Positions 28,591 to 37,899 of a stretch of 64,000 bases of DNA are shown here, piece after piece (position 1 is the stretch's first letter; each line of letters begins with the position of its first letter). The notes below the pieces were generated by a model, which was not told where the DNA came from, made no database searches, and was given only the letters and a program-made list of their open reading frames with translations. Both the position numbers and the translations under genes were made by a program. The stretch spans positions 22,052-86,051 of the forward strand of contig JAIPKB010000001.1 of NCBI GenBank assembly GCA_021733795.1. The letters run 5' to 3'. The stretch comes from Akkermansiaceae bacterium. Lineage in GTDB: Bacteria; Verrucomicrobiota; Verrucomicrobiia; Verrucomicrobiales; Akkermansiaceae.

Positions 28591-30809
28591 ACACCAACAG
28601 ATCTCTCCTCATCGCGGCGGCGCTGGGCATCTGCCTGGCGGAGTCGGTCTTGGCACAGGGTGCCAGGGTCCGCAACAACGCCCCCCCGCCCCCACCCGCC
28701 GGTGGCAGCGGCATGTATTTCCAGCTCTGGGCAGACGTGATGACCACCCTGCATCCGGAGCGCGTGGTGGCGGTCTGGATGCGATCGGGCTCGGCGGAAA
28801 TGTTCCGCCCGCGGTCCGAGTTCCCGCAGCCGCAAGTCCCTGATGGCGCCTATCATGTTCCAACGATGGGCAACCCGGGCGCGAAGGAGGGGGGCCCTTA
28901 CACTGGCACGCTGGCTACGTTTAAGCAGTATCGACTGAAGGGGGCGCCGGTCGGATTCGCGCCCGACCCGCGGACCGGCCACGAGTGCGGCGACAGCCGC
29001 TACCTGGCCATCCCGTATCTGGATGCTTGCATGGCCATGCGTCTGCCTGACAAGGGGAGCACGGACCAGACGCTCAAGCCGGTGGACATGAGTCATGCCT
29101 GGCTGGCTGCTCTCGTCGAAAAGGATCCTCAGAACGCGGCTGCCGTGCCAGCGCCTGAGTATCAGGGCAACCCCCTCGAAGCGGTGTGGTTGCCTAATGA
29201 AGCGGTCGCCAAGGCGTGGGTCGAGTACGTCAAAACCGGTGCGGTCAGCGACCCGACCCCACCGCCCGCTCCATTTGACGTGAAAGCGTCGCAGGGCGAA
29301 ACGGGCGTGGTGATCACGTGGAACGCAGCAGCCGACTTTGAGAGCGGCATCCGCAACTTCAAAGTGCTCCGTGACGGCCAGGAGCTGGCCAGTGTGCCGG
29401 AGCAGCCCGTCGGCCGCTTCGGACGTCCGCTGTTCCAGTCCATGACCTATCACGATACGCCCGGTCAACCCCTGCCAGCGATGCGCTACGTGGATCCCTC
29501 GGCCAAGCCGGGCGAAACGCACACGTATGCCGTCGTCAGTGTCAACAGCGTCGGCCTCAAATCCGCGCCGTCTGCGGAGGCATCGCAACCCAAAGAGCCA
29601 TCTCCGCCAACGCCGCCTGCGGCGGCAACCTCGCAGGTGCGCGATTATCGTTTCGACGGAAGCATCTCGCGCCAGGTGCTGGAGAACTACTTGGATCGTT
29701 CCATCTCCTACACCGAGTTGCTCCATGACGATCTGAGCCAGCCGCTCAACAGGAGGGGAGTCGATCCGCGCGACAACCTGCGTTTTATTCGCAACACCGG
29801 CGCCAAGTTCGTCGGCCGGGCCCTGATGTGCTGGGGACGGGAACGCGAACTGGACACGTTGCTCCGCAACGCCAAGACCTTCGCGGCCGAGTTGCATAGG
29901 GCCGACCCGGACATTGTCCTCCAGGGAGCAGCGTTTGAAATCGTGACCCGGGGCGTGGAGTCGGTCGCGATTCCGGAGTACGTGTTCAAGGAGTTCGGTC
30001 TGCCGGTGGTCCAGCGTAACTTCGTCTTTGCCGACATCGGCTATCCCACCGGAACCCACCGCATGGGCAACGGCAACATCCCGGATATGAATCAGTTGGA
30101 AGCCCGCATGTGGTTCTTCTACCTGTGCAGCCAGTATCTCGATGCGGGAATCGAGGCCATCCACTTTGGCCAGATCGGCCTCATGGACCAGAATGACCGA
30201 CAACACGTCGGCTGGGTGGATATGCTCGACCGGGTTCGCGCCTACGCCCACGCGCATGCCCGCCGGCATTTTGTGATTTGCGACGCCCACACGGCCAACG
30301 GCGGTTTCTTAAAAGATGGCAAGCTGCTGTTTGATGTCCACGCCTTCCCGCTGCGCATTGCCCAAGACGGCGAGCAGCCGCTGAAGGGCAAGCTGCAGGT
30401 CGGCTATACGGACGCGCTCTTCCTCAAGAGCAAGGGCGGGATCACTCCCAGCGGCTGGTCCTGCGAACACCTCCCTTACCTGGTCGAGTTCGACAACTTC
30501 GGCGGCCGCAACCAGGGCCAATCGAGCGCGGGTACGATCTTCGTCTGGGGTTATGACGAGATTACCTGGTTCTCGGTCCTACCCGAGGCAGCACGCAACC
30601 AATGGCTGCACTATGCCTGGAAGTGGGTCCAGGAGACCGATCCCAATGGCCACCTGGAGATGCCAGGCAGCCGCGTGATCACTCCGGCGCGGAATAGCGG
30701 CGGGCCGCGCTGGTATTGGGCCAACACCCGCAGCGACGCCTGCCCCAATGGGTCCAATACCGAGCAAACCATCAGGGAGATCTGGGCGGCGGACTCGGCA
30801 AGGAAGTAG
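28587..30809 (+). CDS. Exported fusion: truncated alpha/beta-hydrolase-like segment + Fn3-like domain + large unassigned C-terminal domain
   Basis: Signal peptide then NNAPPPPPAGGSGMYFQLWADVMTTLHPERVVAVWMRSGSA...GHECGDSRYLAIPYLDACMAMRLP; Fn3-like PPAPFDVKASQGETGVVITWNAAADFESGIRNFKVLRDG; C-terminal ~380 aa without a recognised family. Confidence 0.7.
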   Translation: MNTNRSLLIAAALGICLAESVLAQGARVRNNAPPPPPAGGSGMYFQLWADVMTTLHPERVVAVWMRSGSAEMFRPRSEFPQPQVPDGAYHVPTMGNPGAKEGGPYTGTLATFKQYRLKGAPVGFAPDPRTGHECGDSRYLAIPYLDACMAMRLPDKGSTDQTLKPVDMSHAWLAALVEKDPQNAAAVPAPEYQGNPLEAVWLPNEAVAKAWVEYVKTGAVSDPTPPPAPFDVKASQGETGVVITWNAAADFESGIRNFKVLRDGQELASVPEQPVGRFGRPLFQSMTYHDTPGQPLPAMRYVDPSAKPGETHTYAVVSVNSVGLKSAPSAEASQPKEPSPPTPPAAATSQVRDYRFDGSISRQVLENYLDRSISYTELLHDDLSQPLNRRGVDPRDNLRFIRNTGAKFVGRALMCWGRERELDTLLRNAKTFAAELHRADPDIVLQGAAFEIVTRGVESVAIPEYVFKEFGLPVVQRNFVFADIGYPTGTHRMGNGNIPDMNQLEARMWFFYLCSQYLDAGIEAIHFGQIGLMDQNDRQHVGWVDMLDRVRAYAHAHARRHFVICDAHTANGGFLKDGKLLFDVHAFPLRIAQDGEQPLKGKLQVGYTDALFLKSKGGITPSGWSCEHLPYLVEFDNFGGRNQGQSSAGTIFVWGYDEITWFSVLPEAARNQWLHYAWKWVQETDPNGHLEMPGSRVITPARNSGGPRWYWANTRSDACPNGSNTEQTIREIWAADSARK

Positions 30810-30878
30810 CCAGAGACGCGCCGACGATGGCGCGGGCACTAAGGAGGATTGCCGCTTCAGAAGTCCCGGAAAGATGTC

Positions 30879-32210
30879 CTAGCAATTGTAGCAACCCAAC
30901 AGCCATTGCCAGACCGGCACGATTTCGATCCCCTGCGGGGTGCGGCTGCCGTGCGGCGCTTCGGTCTCGGTCACCAGCAAGGCCGCCGCATCCGGAAATT
31001 CCCGGCCCGCTTCGGTTAGGGACCGGACTTCCCGCTCGAAGGTCGCCGGAGACGAAATGTCCGCGGCGACCTGGATCAATTGGCGGCGACCCTCGAAATC
31101 CGTGGCGAGGAAGTCCACCTCAAATCCCGCCGCGGTCTTGGCATAGGCCAGATCGCGGCTGACTCGTGACAGTTCGCAGGCGACGAGGTTCTCGATGAGG
31201 CGGCCCCGGTCAAGGCCGGTGACCGGGCTGAATGCCTGGGCCAGGCCGTGGTCGGCCAGATAGAGTTTGCGCGGGTTCACTTGCCGCCGCCGCTCCGACC
31301 GATCGGCCAAGGGCACCGTGAAAACGAGGAAGGCGTCCTCCAGATGGGCCAGGAAAGCCAGCAGGGATTCCTTGGAGACCGCGATGCCCCGCGAGCCGAA
31401 ATCCGCATGGGTTTTACTCACACTCAGCAGGGTTGCCGGATTGCGCAGGAGCTGGCGGACGAACGCACGCAGGGCTGGCAGGTTCGAAACCTGGTGCCGC
31501 TCGGCCACATCGCGAAACAGCACCGTGTCGACGTAGCCTTGCAGCAGCCCGACCCGGTCGCGTGCGTCCGCATAAGCCCCCGCCTCGGGAAAGCCTCCCA
31601 CCTCGAGGAAGGCGTCAAAATGAGCCCGCAAGGCCGAGCGCTCCGCACCCGAAGGCAACTGCTGCGGCACACCCTCGGGCCATTTCCGGCCGCGAAGGAA
31701 TTCACGGAAACTGAACGGCGTGATGACCGTCTCCATCGCCCTCCCGCGCATGCTGGTGGCCACTTCCCGGCTCAACATGCGGGCGGAAGACCCGCTCAGG
31801 AAAATCTCGACCTTCTCGCTGTCCAGCACTCTTCGAACAAAGCGTTCCCAGCCGGGAACGAGCTGGATTTCGTCCAGGCACCAGGTCACCTCGGCTTGGT
31901 GACGGAAGTGTGGGAATTGACGGTAATACTCCTCAATCAATGTGCCAAGTTCTTCAGCCCGTAACCCGCCGAGCCGCTCGTCCTCGAAGTTGAAATAGAC
32001 CAGCCGTTCACGTTCGATTCCGCGCGCCAACCGGTCGGCGAGGCATTGCAGGAGGAAATACGTCTTGCCTGCCCGCCTCATTCCGATGACCGCCTGAGCC
32101 TTGCCCCGCAGTGGGGTCGGCGCGGCGTCGCGACGCACCATCTCCGGAAAGGGCGTCTTGATGGCATCGCCCAGTTTTTGCCGGATCGTTTGCAACAATT
32201 GGTTGTCCAT
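30879..32210 (-). CDS. AAA ATPase with DUF4143-type C-terminus
   Basis: AVIGMRRAGKTYFLLQCLADRLARG (Walker A), TWCLDEIQLVPGWERFVRRVLDS (Walker B), FLSGSSARMLSRE, FLEVGGFPEAGAYAD, YLADHGLAQAF, LIENLVACEL. Confidence 0.88.
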   Translation of the reverse strand: MDNQLLQTIRQKLGDAIKTPFPEMVRRDAAPTPLRGKAQAVIGMRRAGKTYFLLQCLADRLARGIERERLVYFNFEDERLGGLRAEELGTLIEEYYRQFPHFRHQAEVTWCLDEIQLVPGWERFVRRVLDSEKVEIFLSGSSARMLSREVATSMRGRAMETVITPFSFREFLRGRKWPEGVPQQLPSGAERSALRAHFDAFLEVGGFPEAGAYADARDRVGLLQGYVDTVLFRDVAERHQVSNLPALRAFVRQLLRNPATLLSVSKTHADFGSRGIAVSKESLLAFLAHLEDAFLVFTVPLADRSERRRQVNPRKLYLADHGLAQAFSPVTGLDRGRLIENLVACELSRVSRDLAYAKTAAGFEVDFLATDFEGRRQLIQVAADISSPATFEREVRSLTEAGREFPDAAALLVTETEAPHGSRTPQGIEIVPVWQWLLGCYNC

Positions 32211-32303
32211 GCGGACTGCAATCGCACAAAACCGGTCTTCGCGCAAGACCGAATTCCTCTGTCGGGGCGAATTCTTATTGTCGAGTCGGGCTGAAACGCT
32301 ACG

Positions 32304-33194
32304 TTGGGCTGCAGCCAACTCCACTTTCGCATTCTTATGCCCGCCACGTCCAAGTGCAATTGTCTAGCAGCCGCCGGTGGCAAGAAAGCCGCCTGGATGC
32401 TCCCGCCGATGCTCGTGCTATTGATAGTGGCTGATTTCATCGGTCTTCCGGCCCGCGATGATCTGGCGGCGGCGCTGGCCTGGCATGAACCGTTTCAGAA
32501 CCAGGTAACCGCCTATTTTGAAGCCCATCCGGAATTGCCCGAAATTGAGAAGATTGCTGTGCTCTCGAAGGCGTTCGACTTCATCAGCATTGCCGCGCTG
32601 GACCAAGGCGCGGAGGCGGCAATCAGGGCGTGTGAAGGGCTCGGCCGATTGAGTTGCGGGTCCCTTCCCGAGAATTTCGACCACGCGCGATTGATGGCCG
32701 CGTTGGGGCCGGAAAGGCTCCGGGCTACCGGCGATGCCGCCGGGTTTCTCAACTCGTGGGCCTGTCACGACCGGGATGCCGCCCTTGCATTCGCCCGGAC
32801 GATGAAACCGCATGGTCCCGAGGTCGGGGTTGGTCTCGTTTCCGCCGTATTCAGTGGGGTGTGCCGGTTGGAAGGAGAAGCCGCCGCCGCCCAATGGCTG
32901 TCCGCCACCGTCGCCAGCGAAGCGCCGGAACAACGCGGCGAACTCATCGCCAGTCTTTATGCGGGCTCTTTCCTTCCTCCCTCCCCCACCACCTTTCGCC
33001 AGATCTACGATGCCCTCGGCGACGAGGATGAGCGGATGGCCTTCGGATCTGGCCTCATCGATCCGCAGCGCGACTGCGATCTGGCACGCACCTATCTGGA
33101 CCAACTCCCGACCATGGACCAGCGGGTGGCGGTGATCGAGGCGGCGGCCCGGCGCTGGGTCGAAGACGCTCCGTCGCCGAGCCATGGCGTCTAA
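32304..33194 (+). CDS. Hypothetical protein, predicted N-terminal hydrophobic segment, helical
   Basis: MLPPMLVLLIVADFIGL hydrophobic stretch; alpha-rich remainder; 291-nt-scale codon usage consistent with coding; start position uncertain. Confidence 0.5.
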   Translation: MGCSQLHFRILMPATSKCNCLAAAGGKKAAWMLPPMLVLLIVADFIGLPARDDLAAALAWHEPFQNQVTAYFEAHPELPEIEKIAVLSKAFDFISIAALDQGAEAAIRACEGLGRLSCGSLPENFDHARLMAALGPERLRATGDAAGFLNSWACHDRDAALAFARTMKPHGPEVGVGLVSAVFSGVCRLEGEAAAAQWLSATVASEAPEQRGELIASLYAGSFLPPSPTTFRQIYDALGDEDERMAFGSGLIDPQRDCDLARTYLDQLPTMDQRVAVIEAAARRWVEDAPSPSHGV

Positions 33195-33292
33195 AATGCA
33201 GCACTCTGCCGTTTGGTGAAGTGAAGACCGATGCACGCGCCATTAGCCAGAACCCCGTGCGGTTGGGTGGCCAAGAGCAATTCCCTGGCAAT

Positions 33293-34510
33293 TCAGCCTA
33301 ACTGGCTAAGCAACGGCGTGAAGTCATTCCATGGGAGAACGGTGGCCTTTGCGCGGTCCTGGCGGGCGATGCCGCCGTGAATGAGCCAGGGGGTAATGGT
33401 CTGGCGGGAGAGCTTGGCACGCCAGTAATCGAGACCGGTGAAGAAGTCGGAGGCGATGGTTTCACCGGACTTGATTTCAACGGCTTGGAAGGTGTCCGGC
33501 GCGGTCTCAATCAGGGCGTCGATCTCGTGCCCCTCCTTGTCGCGGAGAAAATGGAGGGATGGCTTGAGGCCGAGGTTGGTCTGGGCCTTCAGCAGCTCGG
33601 TCATGACCCAGTTTTCAAACAAGGCTCCGCGTTGCGGGTGGGCGCTGAGGTGGGCGGCGGCACGCACGCCGAGGAGCCAGGCGGCGAGGCCGGGGTCGCA
33701 GAAGTAGAGCTTGGGGGTCTTGATCAGGCGTTTGTTGAGATTGCTGAACCAGGGGCGCACGAGGAACACCAGGTGGCTGGCCTGGAGGACGGACAGCCAG
33801 GACTCGGCCGTGACGCGGGTGATGCCGGTGTCCGCTGCGAGTGAGGTGATGTTGAGAAGCTGCCCGACGCGACCGGCACAAAGCTGGACGAAACGCTGGA
33901 AGGTGGCGAGGTCCTGAATGTTGAGGATCTGCCGCACATCCCGCTCCAGATAGGTGCTGATGTAGTCCTGGAGCCAGAGGGTGGGTTCGACCGGGCGGTC
34001 GTGGATCGGCGGAAAGAGGCCGGCGTGGAGGAGTGCGTCCACGGTGGCAGGGGCGCGTCCGACGGCTTGGAGCTCCGCCAGGGAGAATGGCAGCAGGGTG
34101 AGCATGGAGGACCGGCCGGCGAGGCTCTGAGTGATCGACTCGATGAGTTCGAACTGGCTGGAGCCGGTGAGAATGAAGCGCCCCATCCGGCGGTCGGAAT
34201 CGACAACGCCCTGGAGGTAGGAAAAAAGTTCCGGAGCACGTTGGATCTCATCGAGGATGGCCCCATCGGATGCTTGGCGGAGGAAGGCCCGGGGATCCTC
34301 GGTGGCGAGAGCGCGGGTGTCGGGATCTTCCAGGGAGAAATACGGAAGGTCCGGGGCGAGCAGGCGTGAAAGCGTGGTTTTGCCGGATTGGCGGGGTCCG
34401 GTGATGGTCAGAATCGGGAATCCGGCAAGCCGCTTGCGGGCCGCAACTGCGGCATTCCGGGGAATCGGCTGGTTGGGAAACGATCGGCTCGAAGCACTGG
34501 ACATGACCAA
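33293..34510 (-). CDS. AAA ATPase with DUF4143-type C-terminus (second copy, divergent)
   Basis: LTITGPRQSGKTTLSRLLAPDLPYFSLEDPDTRALA, GAILDEIQRAPELFSYLQGVVDSDRRMGRFILTGSSQFELIESITQSLAGR, YFCDPGLAAWLLGV, LFENWVMTELLKA, FLRDKEGHEIDALIE. Confidence 0.92.
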   Translation of the reverse strand: MVMSSASSRSFPNQPIPRNAAVAARKRLAGFPILTITGPRQSGKTTLSRLLAPDLPYFSLEDPDTRALATEDPRAFLRQASDGAILDEIQRAPELFSYLQGVVDSDRRMGRFILTGSSQFELIESITQSLAGRSSMLTLLPFSLAELQAVGRAPATVDALLHAGLFPPIHDRPVEPTLWLQDYISTYLERDVRQILNIQDLATFQRFVQLCAGRVGQLLNITSLAADTGITRVTAESWLSVLQASHLVFLVRPWFSNLNKRLIKTPKLYFCDPGLAAWLLGVRAAAHLSAHPQRGALFENWVMTELLKAQTNLGLKPSLHFLRDKEGHEIDALIETAPDTFQAVEIKSGETIASDFFTGLDYWRAKLSRQTITPWLIHGGIARQDRAKATVLPWNDFTPLLSQLG

Positions 34511-34856
34511 TTGTATAGCCGGGAGATCGTTTGGTCAACTATTTCTGGTGGCGGAATTCTTCCAGCACCTCTGGGGGCTTTGATAGGGGGCATCAACATT
34601 TCCCCGCCACCGTGCCCCTGGTACGACACTATCGATTCCGGGCCGCGTCTCCGGCCCTTCCTTTCCTCGCAACGCCTTTTCTCCCGGTCTCCGAACCGCA
34701 CTTTCGCCCCTCATAGTTGGGAAGCGGAATAGTGGAGCGCCCTCCTGATGGGTTCGCCGGGCCGGCATTGGGGAGCTACTGCCGCCACCGGCTCCTCCCG
34801 CTCGCAAGCGCAAGAAGCCGGACCCTGCCATTCCGGAGATTACAGAGCAACCAGGC

Positions 34857-35306
34857 GTGCACATCCTGTGCACGAAGGACTCCGAGATTTCCGCTCAGAC
34901 GAAAGCGTTCGGTGAATGGCTGCCGTTCTTCCGGAAGGGTGGTGTGAATCTCTACGGCTACATCTTCGACCCCGAAGGACCGGGGGACTTGTCCGATGCC
35001 GATCTCAAGCAAATGGGCCACACGCGCGAGGAGATCAAATGCATCCGGCTGTCTGCCACCGACGACTGGCACGATCCCGCCGCCCTCGCCGCCGACCTGC
35101 GCCGCTGCGAGGCGCTGGTTCCGGAAAAACCCCGGAACTCCCGCTCCCGCAAATGGATCCTCCGCGAATTGGAGGACCTCATAGGACTCTGTGACAACGC
35201 CGCGGTTTCCGAACTCAAGGTGCAACTGCTCGCCCCGCCCGCCGATTGCGAGGACGAAGACAATTGGTTCGACGAGGGAGAGGAAGACGACGACGAGGAT
35301 GAGTGA
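34857..35306 (+). CDS. Hypothetical acidic-tail protein
   Basis: MHILCTKDSEISAQTKAFGEWLPFFRKGGVNLYGYIFDPEGPGD...DNWFDEGEEDDDEDE; the same frame is open further upstream (…PARKRKKPDPAIPEITEQPG), so the start is uncertain. Confidence 0.55.
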   Translation: MHILCTKDSEISAQTKAFGEWLPFFRKGGVNLYGYIFDPEGPGDLSDADLKQMGHTREEIKCIRLSATDDWHDPAALAADLRRCEALVPEKPRNSRSRKWILRELEDLIGLCDNAAVSELKVQLLAPPADCEDEDNWFDEGEEDDDEDE

Positions 35307-35560
35307 ACTCAACCATAACCGGATAGAGGAAGCCCCCGGGGAATGAGTGCGCGTGGCGATGGCGGGCATTGGCGACGGCACCGTGGATGCCTGCGCTTGC
35401 CGCCCTCGCTTGCTGGTGGCTGGGCGGCCTCATGATAAGACGACAGACAAATTATTTCACTCATCAACAAGCTCCTCTCATTCGCACCGCCATCCGGCGG
35501 ACAACTGGGCGCGCCCGGCGGTCACGCCCTACCTTTGAGGGGATGGGTCTTGCTCGGCTC

Positions 35561-37060
35561 CTATTGCTTGGGCTGCCCGGCCCGCAGGGCGGCATCCTTC
35601 GGGCAGATCAGGAAGCTGAAACCGGTCGCCGCGCCGCCGTTGTTGTCGATCCGGACGACGATGCGGTTCCAACCCTGCCGGAAATTGAAGGCCTCGATGT
35701 GTTCATCGATGTGATACCAGCTCCAGCCCTCGTCGTGCCAGATCTCCCGGTCGTTGATCCACAGCTTGCCGCTGTCGTCGGTGCCGATCGCGACGATCAT
35801 CGTGGCCGGCTCGTCAAAGTATAACTCGGTGTAGGCATAACAAGTGGAGCTGTCGGTGGTGACCGGCACCGTGTTGTGCATCGACTCGCTCTGCATGAAC
35901 TTCCAGCTCAGGGTGCCGTCGAGGAGGGCCTTCTTGCCATGGACGCGCAGGGGACTCGATTCGTTCTCCGCGATGCCGCGGCCGGTCTTGCCGTCGTGAT
36001 AGACGGCGTCGAGGTCGATCCCCTGCTCCGGCGGGTGGGTGATGGAGAAATCGTTGCGACCGTATGATTCCCACGGACCGATCATGTACCAGGTGTTCAC
36101 GTAGAGCCAGCCGCGGCGCATCGTCTCGCGGGAGAAACGACGGCCGGGCAGGGCCTGCGCGGCCACCATTTCCTCGCTCTCGAACTTGGCCTCGTGCGGG
36201 ACATAGGGCTGCCCGGTCAGGCCTGGCGCGCCGTAGCCAGCCTCACCACCATTGCCGGGCCGCTGCGGGCCGTCACCGGCCATCCCCGCGCCCGGCGGCG
36301 GTTTGCGGCCGGCATTGCCCACCATCCCGAGCAGGCGCGACTCGGCGAGGCCGGACTGGCGGCCCGCCTGACCTAACAAATCTCGGTAGCGGTTGATATC
36401 GTCGATCGAGGCGACCTCCATCGAGTTGCCCTCGATGCCATGCTGGGCATTCACCGTTGCGATCAGCTCGCCATACCCGGGCATTTGAGTGGCGGCGAGT
36501 TGCATGGCGCGCAGGGTGTCGGGAAACGAGAGGCCCTCCTTGAGCGCCTTGTTGGCGGCGGCGGTGGCCAGGTGGTCCTGCTGGATGTCCGCCTCGTGCA
36601 CCGCGATGCGTTCGTACAGATCCTTCACCGAGGGCTCGTCTCCCAACGACGGATAGTCGGCGGGGGCCTTGCCGCGGGCCATGGAGGTGTCGTTGATCTC
36701 GCTCGACAAGCCCTCGGGCACCGGCCGCTGGTCGACCTGGTCGAGCAGCACGTCCTCCTTATCGAACGCCTCCTGGGCCATCGCCTCGAAACGTTTGAGC
36801 CGCTCCTTCAATTCCCTTTTCACCAGCACCTCGGACGATTTCATCATCAGCTTCGCATACTCCGCTGGCAGCGGCCGGGTTTTCTTGCGCTCGTCCTTTT
36901 TTTCCCGCTCGCCCGCGGTTTTCTCCGGGGCCTTGAGCTGCCCCTGCACCGGATGCGGCAGCTGCCAAAGCGTGAGCGCCCCGCCCGCGAAAAGCAGGCC
37001 GGCGGCGAGCCATGAGATCACCCGGGCGCGGCGGTCAGTTTCGATTGTAGCTCTCGTCAT
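35561..37060 (-). CDS. Membrane-anchored protein with C-terminal PA14/galactose-binding-like domain, last gene of the ExbBD-type operon
   Basis: N-terminal TM VISWLAAGLLFAGGALTLWQL; C-terminal YVNTWYMIGPWESYGRND...DEPATMIVAIGTDDSGKLWINDREIW...FNFRQGWNRIVVRIDNNGGAATGFSFLI; overlaps the ExbD gene start. Confidence 0.65.
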   Translation of the reverse strand: MTRATIETDRRARVISWLAAGLLFAGGALTLWQLPHPVQGQLKAPEKTAGEREKKDERKKTRPLPAEYAKLMMKSSEVLVKRELKERLKRFEAMAQEAFDKEDVLLDQVDQRPVPEGLSSEINDTSMARGKAPADYPSLGDEPSVKDLYERIAVHEADIQQDHLATAAANKALKEGLSFPDTLRAMQLAATQMPGYGELIATVNAQHGIEGNSMEVASIDDINRYRDLLGQAGRQSGLAESRLLGMVGNAGRKPPPGAGMAGDGPQRPGNGGEAGYGAPGLTGQPYVPHEAKFESEEMVAAQALPGRRFSRETMRRGWLYVNTWYMIGPWESYGRNDFSITHPPEQGIDLDAVYHDGKTGRGIAENESSPLRVHGKKALLDGTLSWKFMQSESMHNTVPVTTDSSTCYAYTELYFDEPATMIVAIGTDDSGKLWINDREIWHDEGWSWYHIDEHIEAFNFRQGWNRIVVRIDNNGGAATGFSFLICPKDAALRAGQPKQ

Positions 37061-37457
37061 AGGTCCGTATTCCGACATTGCTCAGGTTGTAGAATTGACA
37101 GGCATCCATCACCTCGACGAAGCGTCCGAACGGGACGTCCTTGTCCATATCGATGCGGATCCGGCGGTCCGGGGCGGTGATACAAAGGTCACGCAACTCC
37201 TCGAGGAGGAAGTTGGTCGAGCAGGGCGCGCCCTCCCAATACAACTGTCCGTCCGGATCAATGCCGACCACCACCTGTTTGTCATCCGGGCGCATCTTCA
37301 CGGCGGCCTCGGATTGCGGCAGGTCGATCGGAATGTCCTTGTTCCTCACCTTGGCCATGCTGGAGACCAGGAAAAAGATCAGCAGCAGGAACACGCAGTC
37401 GATGAGCGGAGCCATCGACACCTCCGGCTCCTCGTCACTTTGTAAGCGGATCTTCAT
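37035..37457 (-). CDS. ExbD/TolR-family biopolymer transport protein
   Basis: EPEVSMAPLIDCVFLLLIFFLVSSMAKVRNKDIPIDLPQSEAA...VVVGIDPDGQLYWEG...DRRIRIDMDKDVPFGRFVEVMDACQ. Confidence 0.92.
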   Translation of the reverse strand: MKIRLQSDEEPEVSMAPLIDCVFLLLIFFLVSSMAKVRNKDIPIDLPQSEAAVKMRPDDKQVVVGIDPDGQLYWEGAPCSTNFLLEELRDLCITAPDRRIRIDMDKDVPFGRFVEVMDACQFYNLSNVGIRTYDESYNRN

Positions 37458-37899
37458 TTGGCTTTCCTCCCAGTCGGACGCGGGTTTGCATGAACCCGCG
37501 GAGTTGGCACAGGTCGAACACCTCGATCACCCGGCTGACCGGCACGGTCCGGTCCGCGGCGATCTCCAGCGGCAGCTCGACGCCACGGGTCTCGCGCAGG
37601 TTCGCCAGGTAATCCGGCAAATCACCGATCGGTTGATAGATCGTCTCGCCCGAATACGTGTTGCGGCTGACCACCTGATAGACCGATTCATCCGCGCCGA
37701 GGGCGATGATGGCAAGGTCCTCGGCGGATTTCTTCGGCGACAGGCTGGAAGTCATCTCCGGCACGGTGAGCGGAATCTGGGTCTCCCATTTCTTCATCAT
37801 CGTGGTGACGAGGAAAAAGATCAGCAGGAGGAAGACGCAGTCGATCAACGGCGCCATGTCCACCCCGACTTCGCAGTCCTCGTCAACGTCAATCCGCAT
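37435..37899 (-). CDS. ExbD/TolR-family biopolymer transport protein (second copy)
   Basis: CEVGVDMAPLIDCVFLLLIFFLVTTMMKKWETQIPLTVPEMTSS...LPLEIAADRTVPVSRVIEVFDLCQ. Confidence 0.92.
   Translation of the reverse strand: MRIDVDEDCEVGVDMAPLIDCVFLLLIFFLVTTMMKKWETQIPLTVPEMTSSLSPKKSAEDLAIIALGADESVYQVVSRNTYSGETIYQPIGDLPDYLANLRETRGVELPLEIAADRTVPVSRVIEVFDLCQLRGFMQTRVRLGGKPNEDPLTK

Noticed and set aside
28575-30290. 571-aa minus-strand ORF
   Set aside because: Antisense of the 28587..30809 fusion protein; no recognisable motifs.
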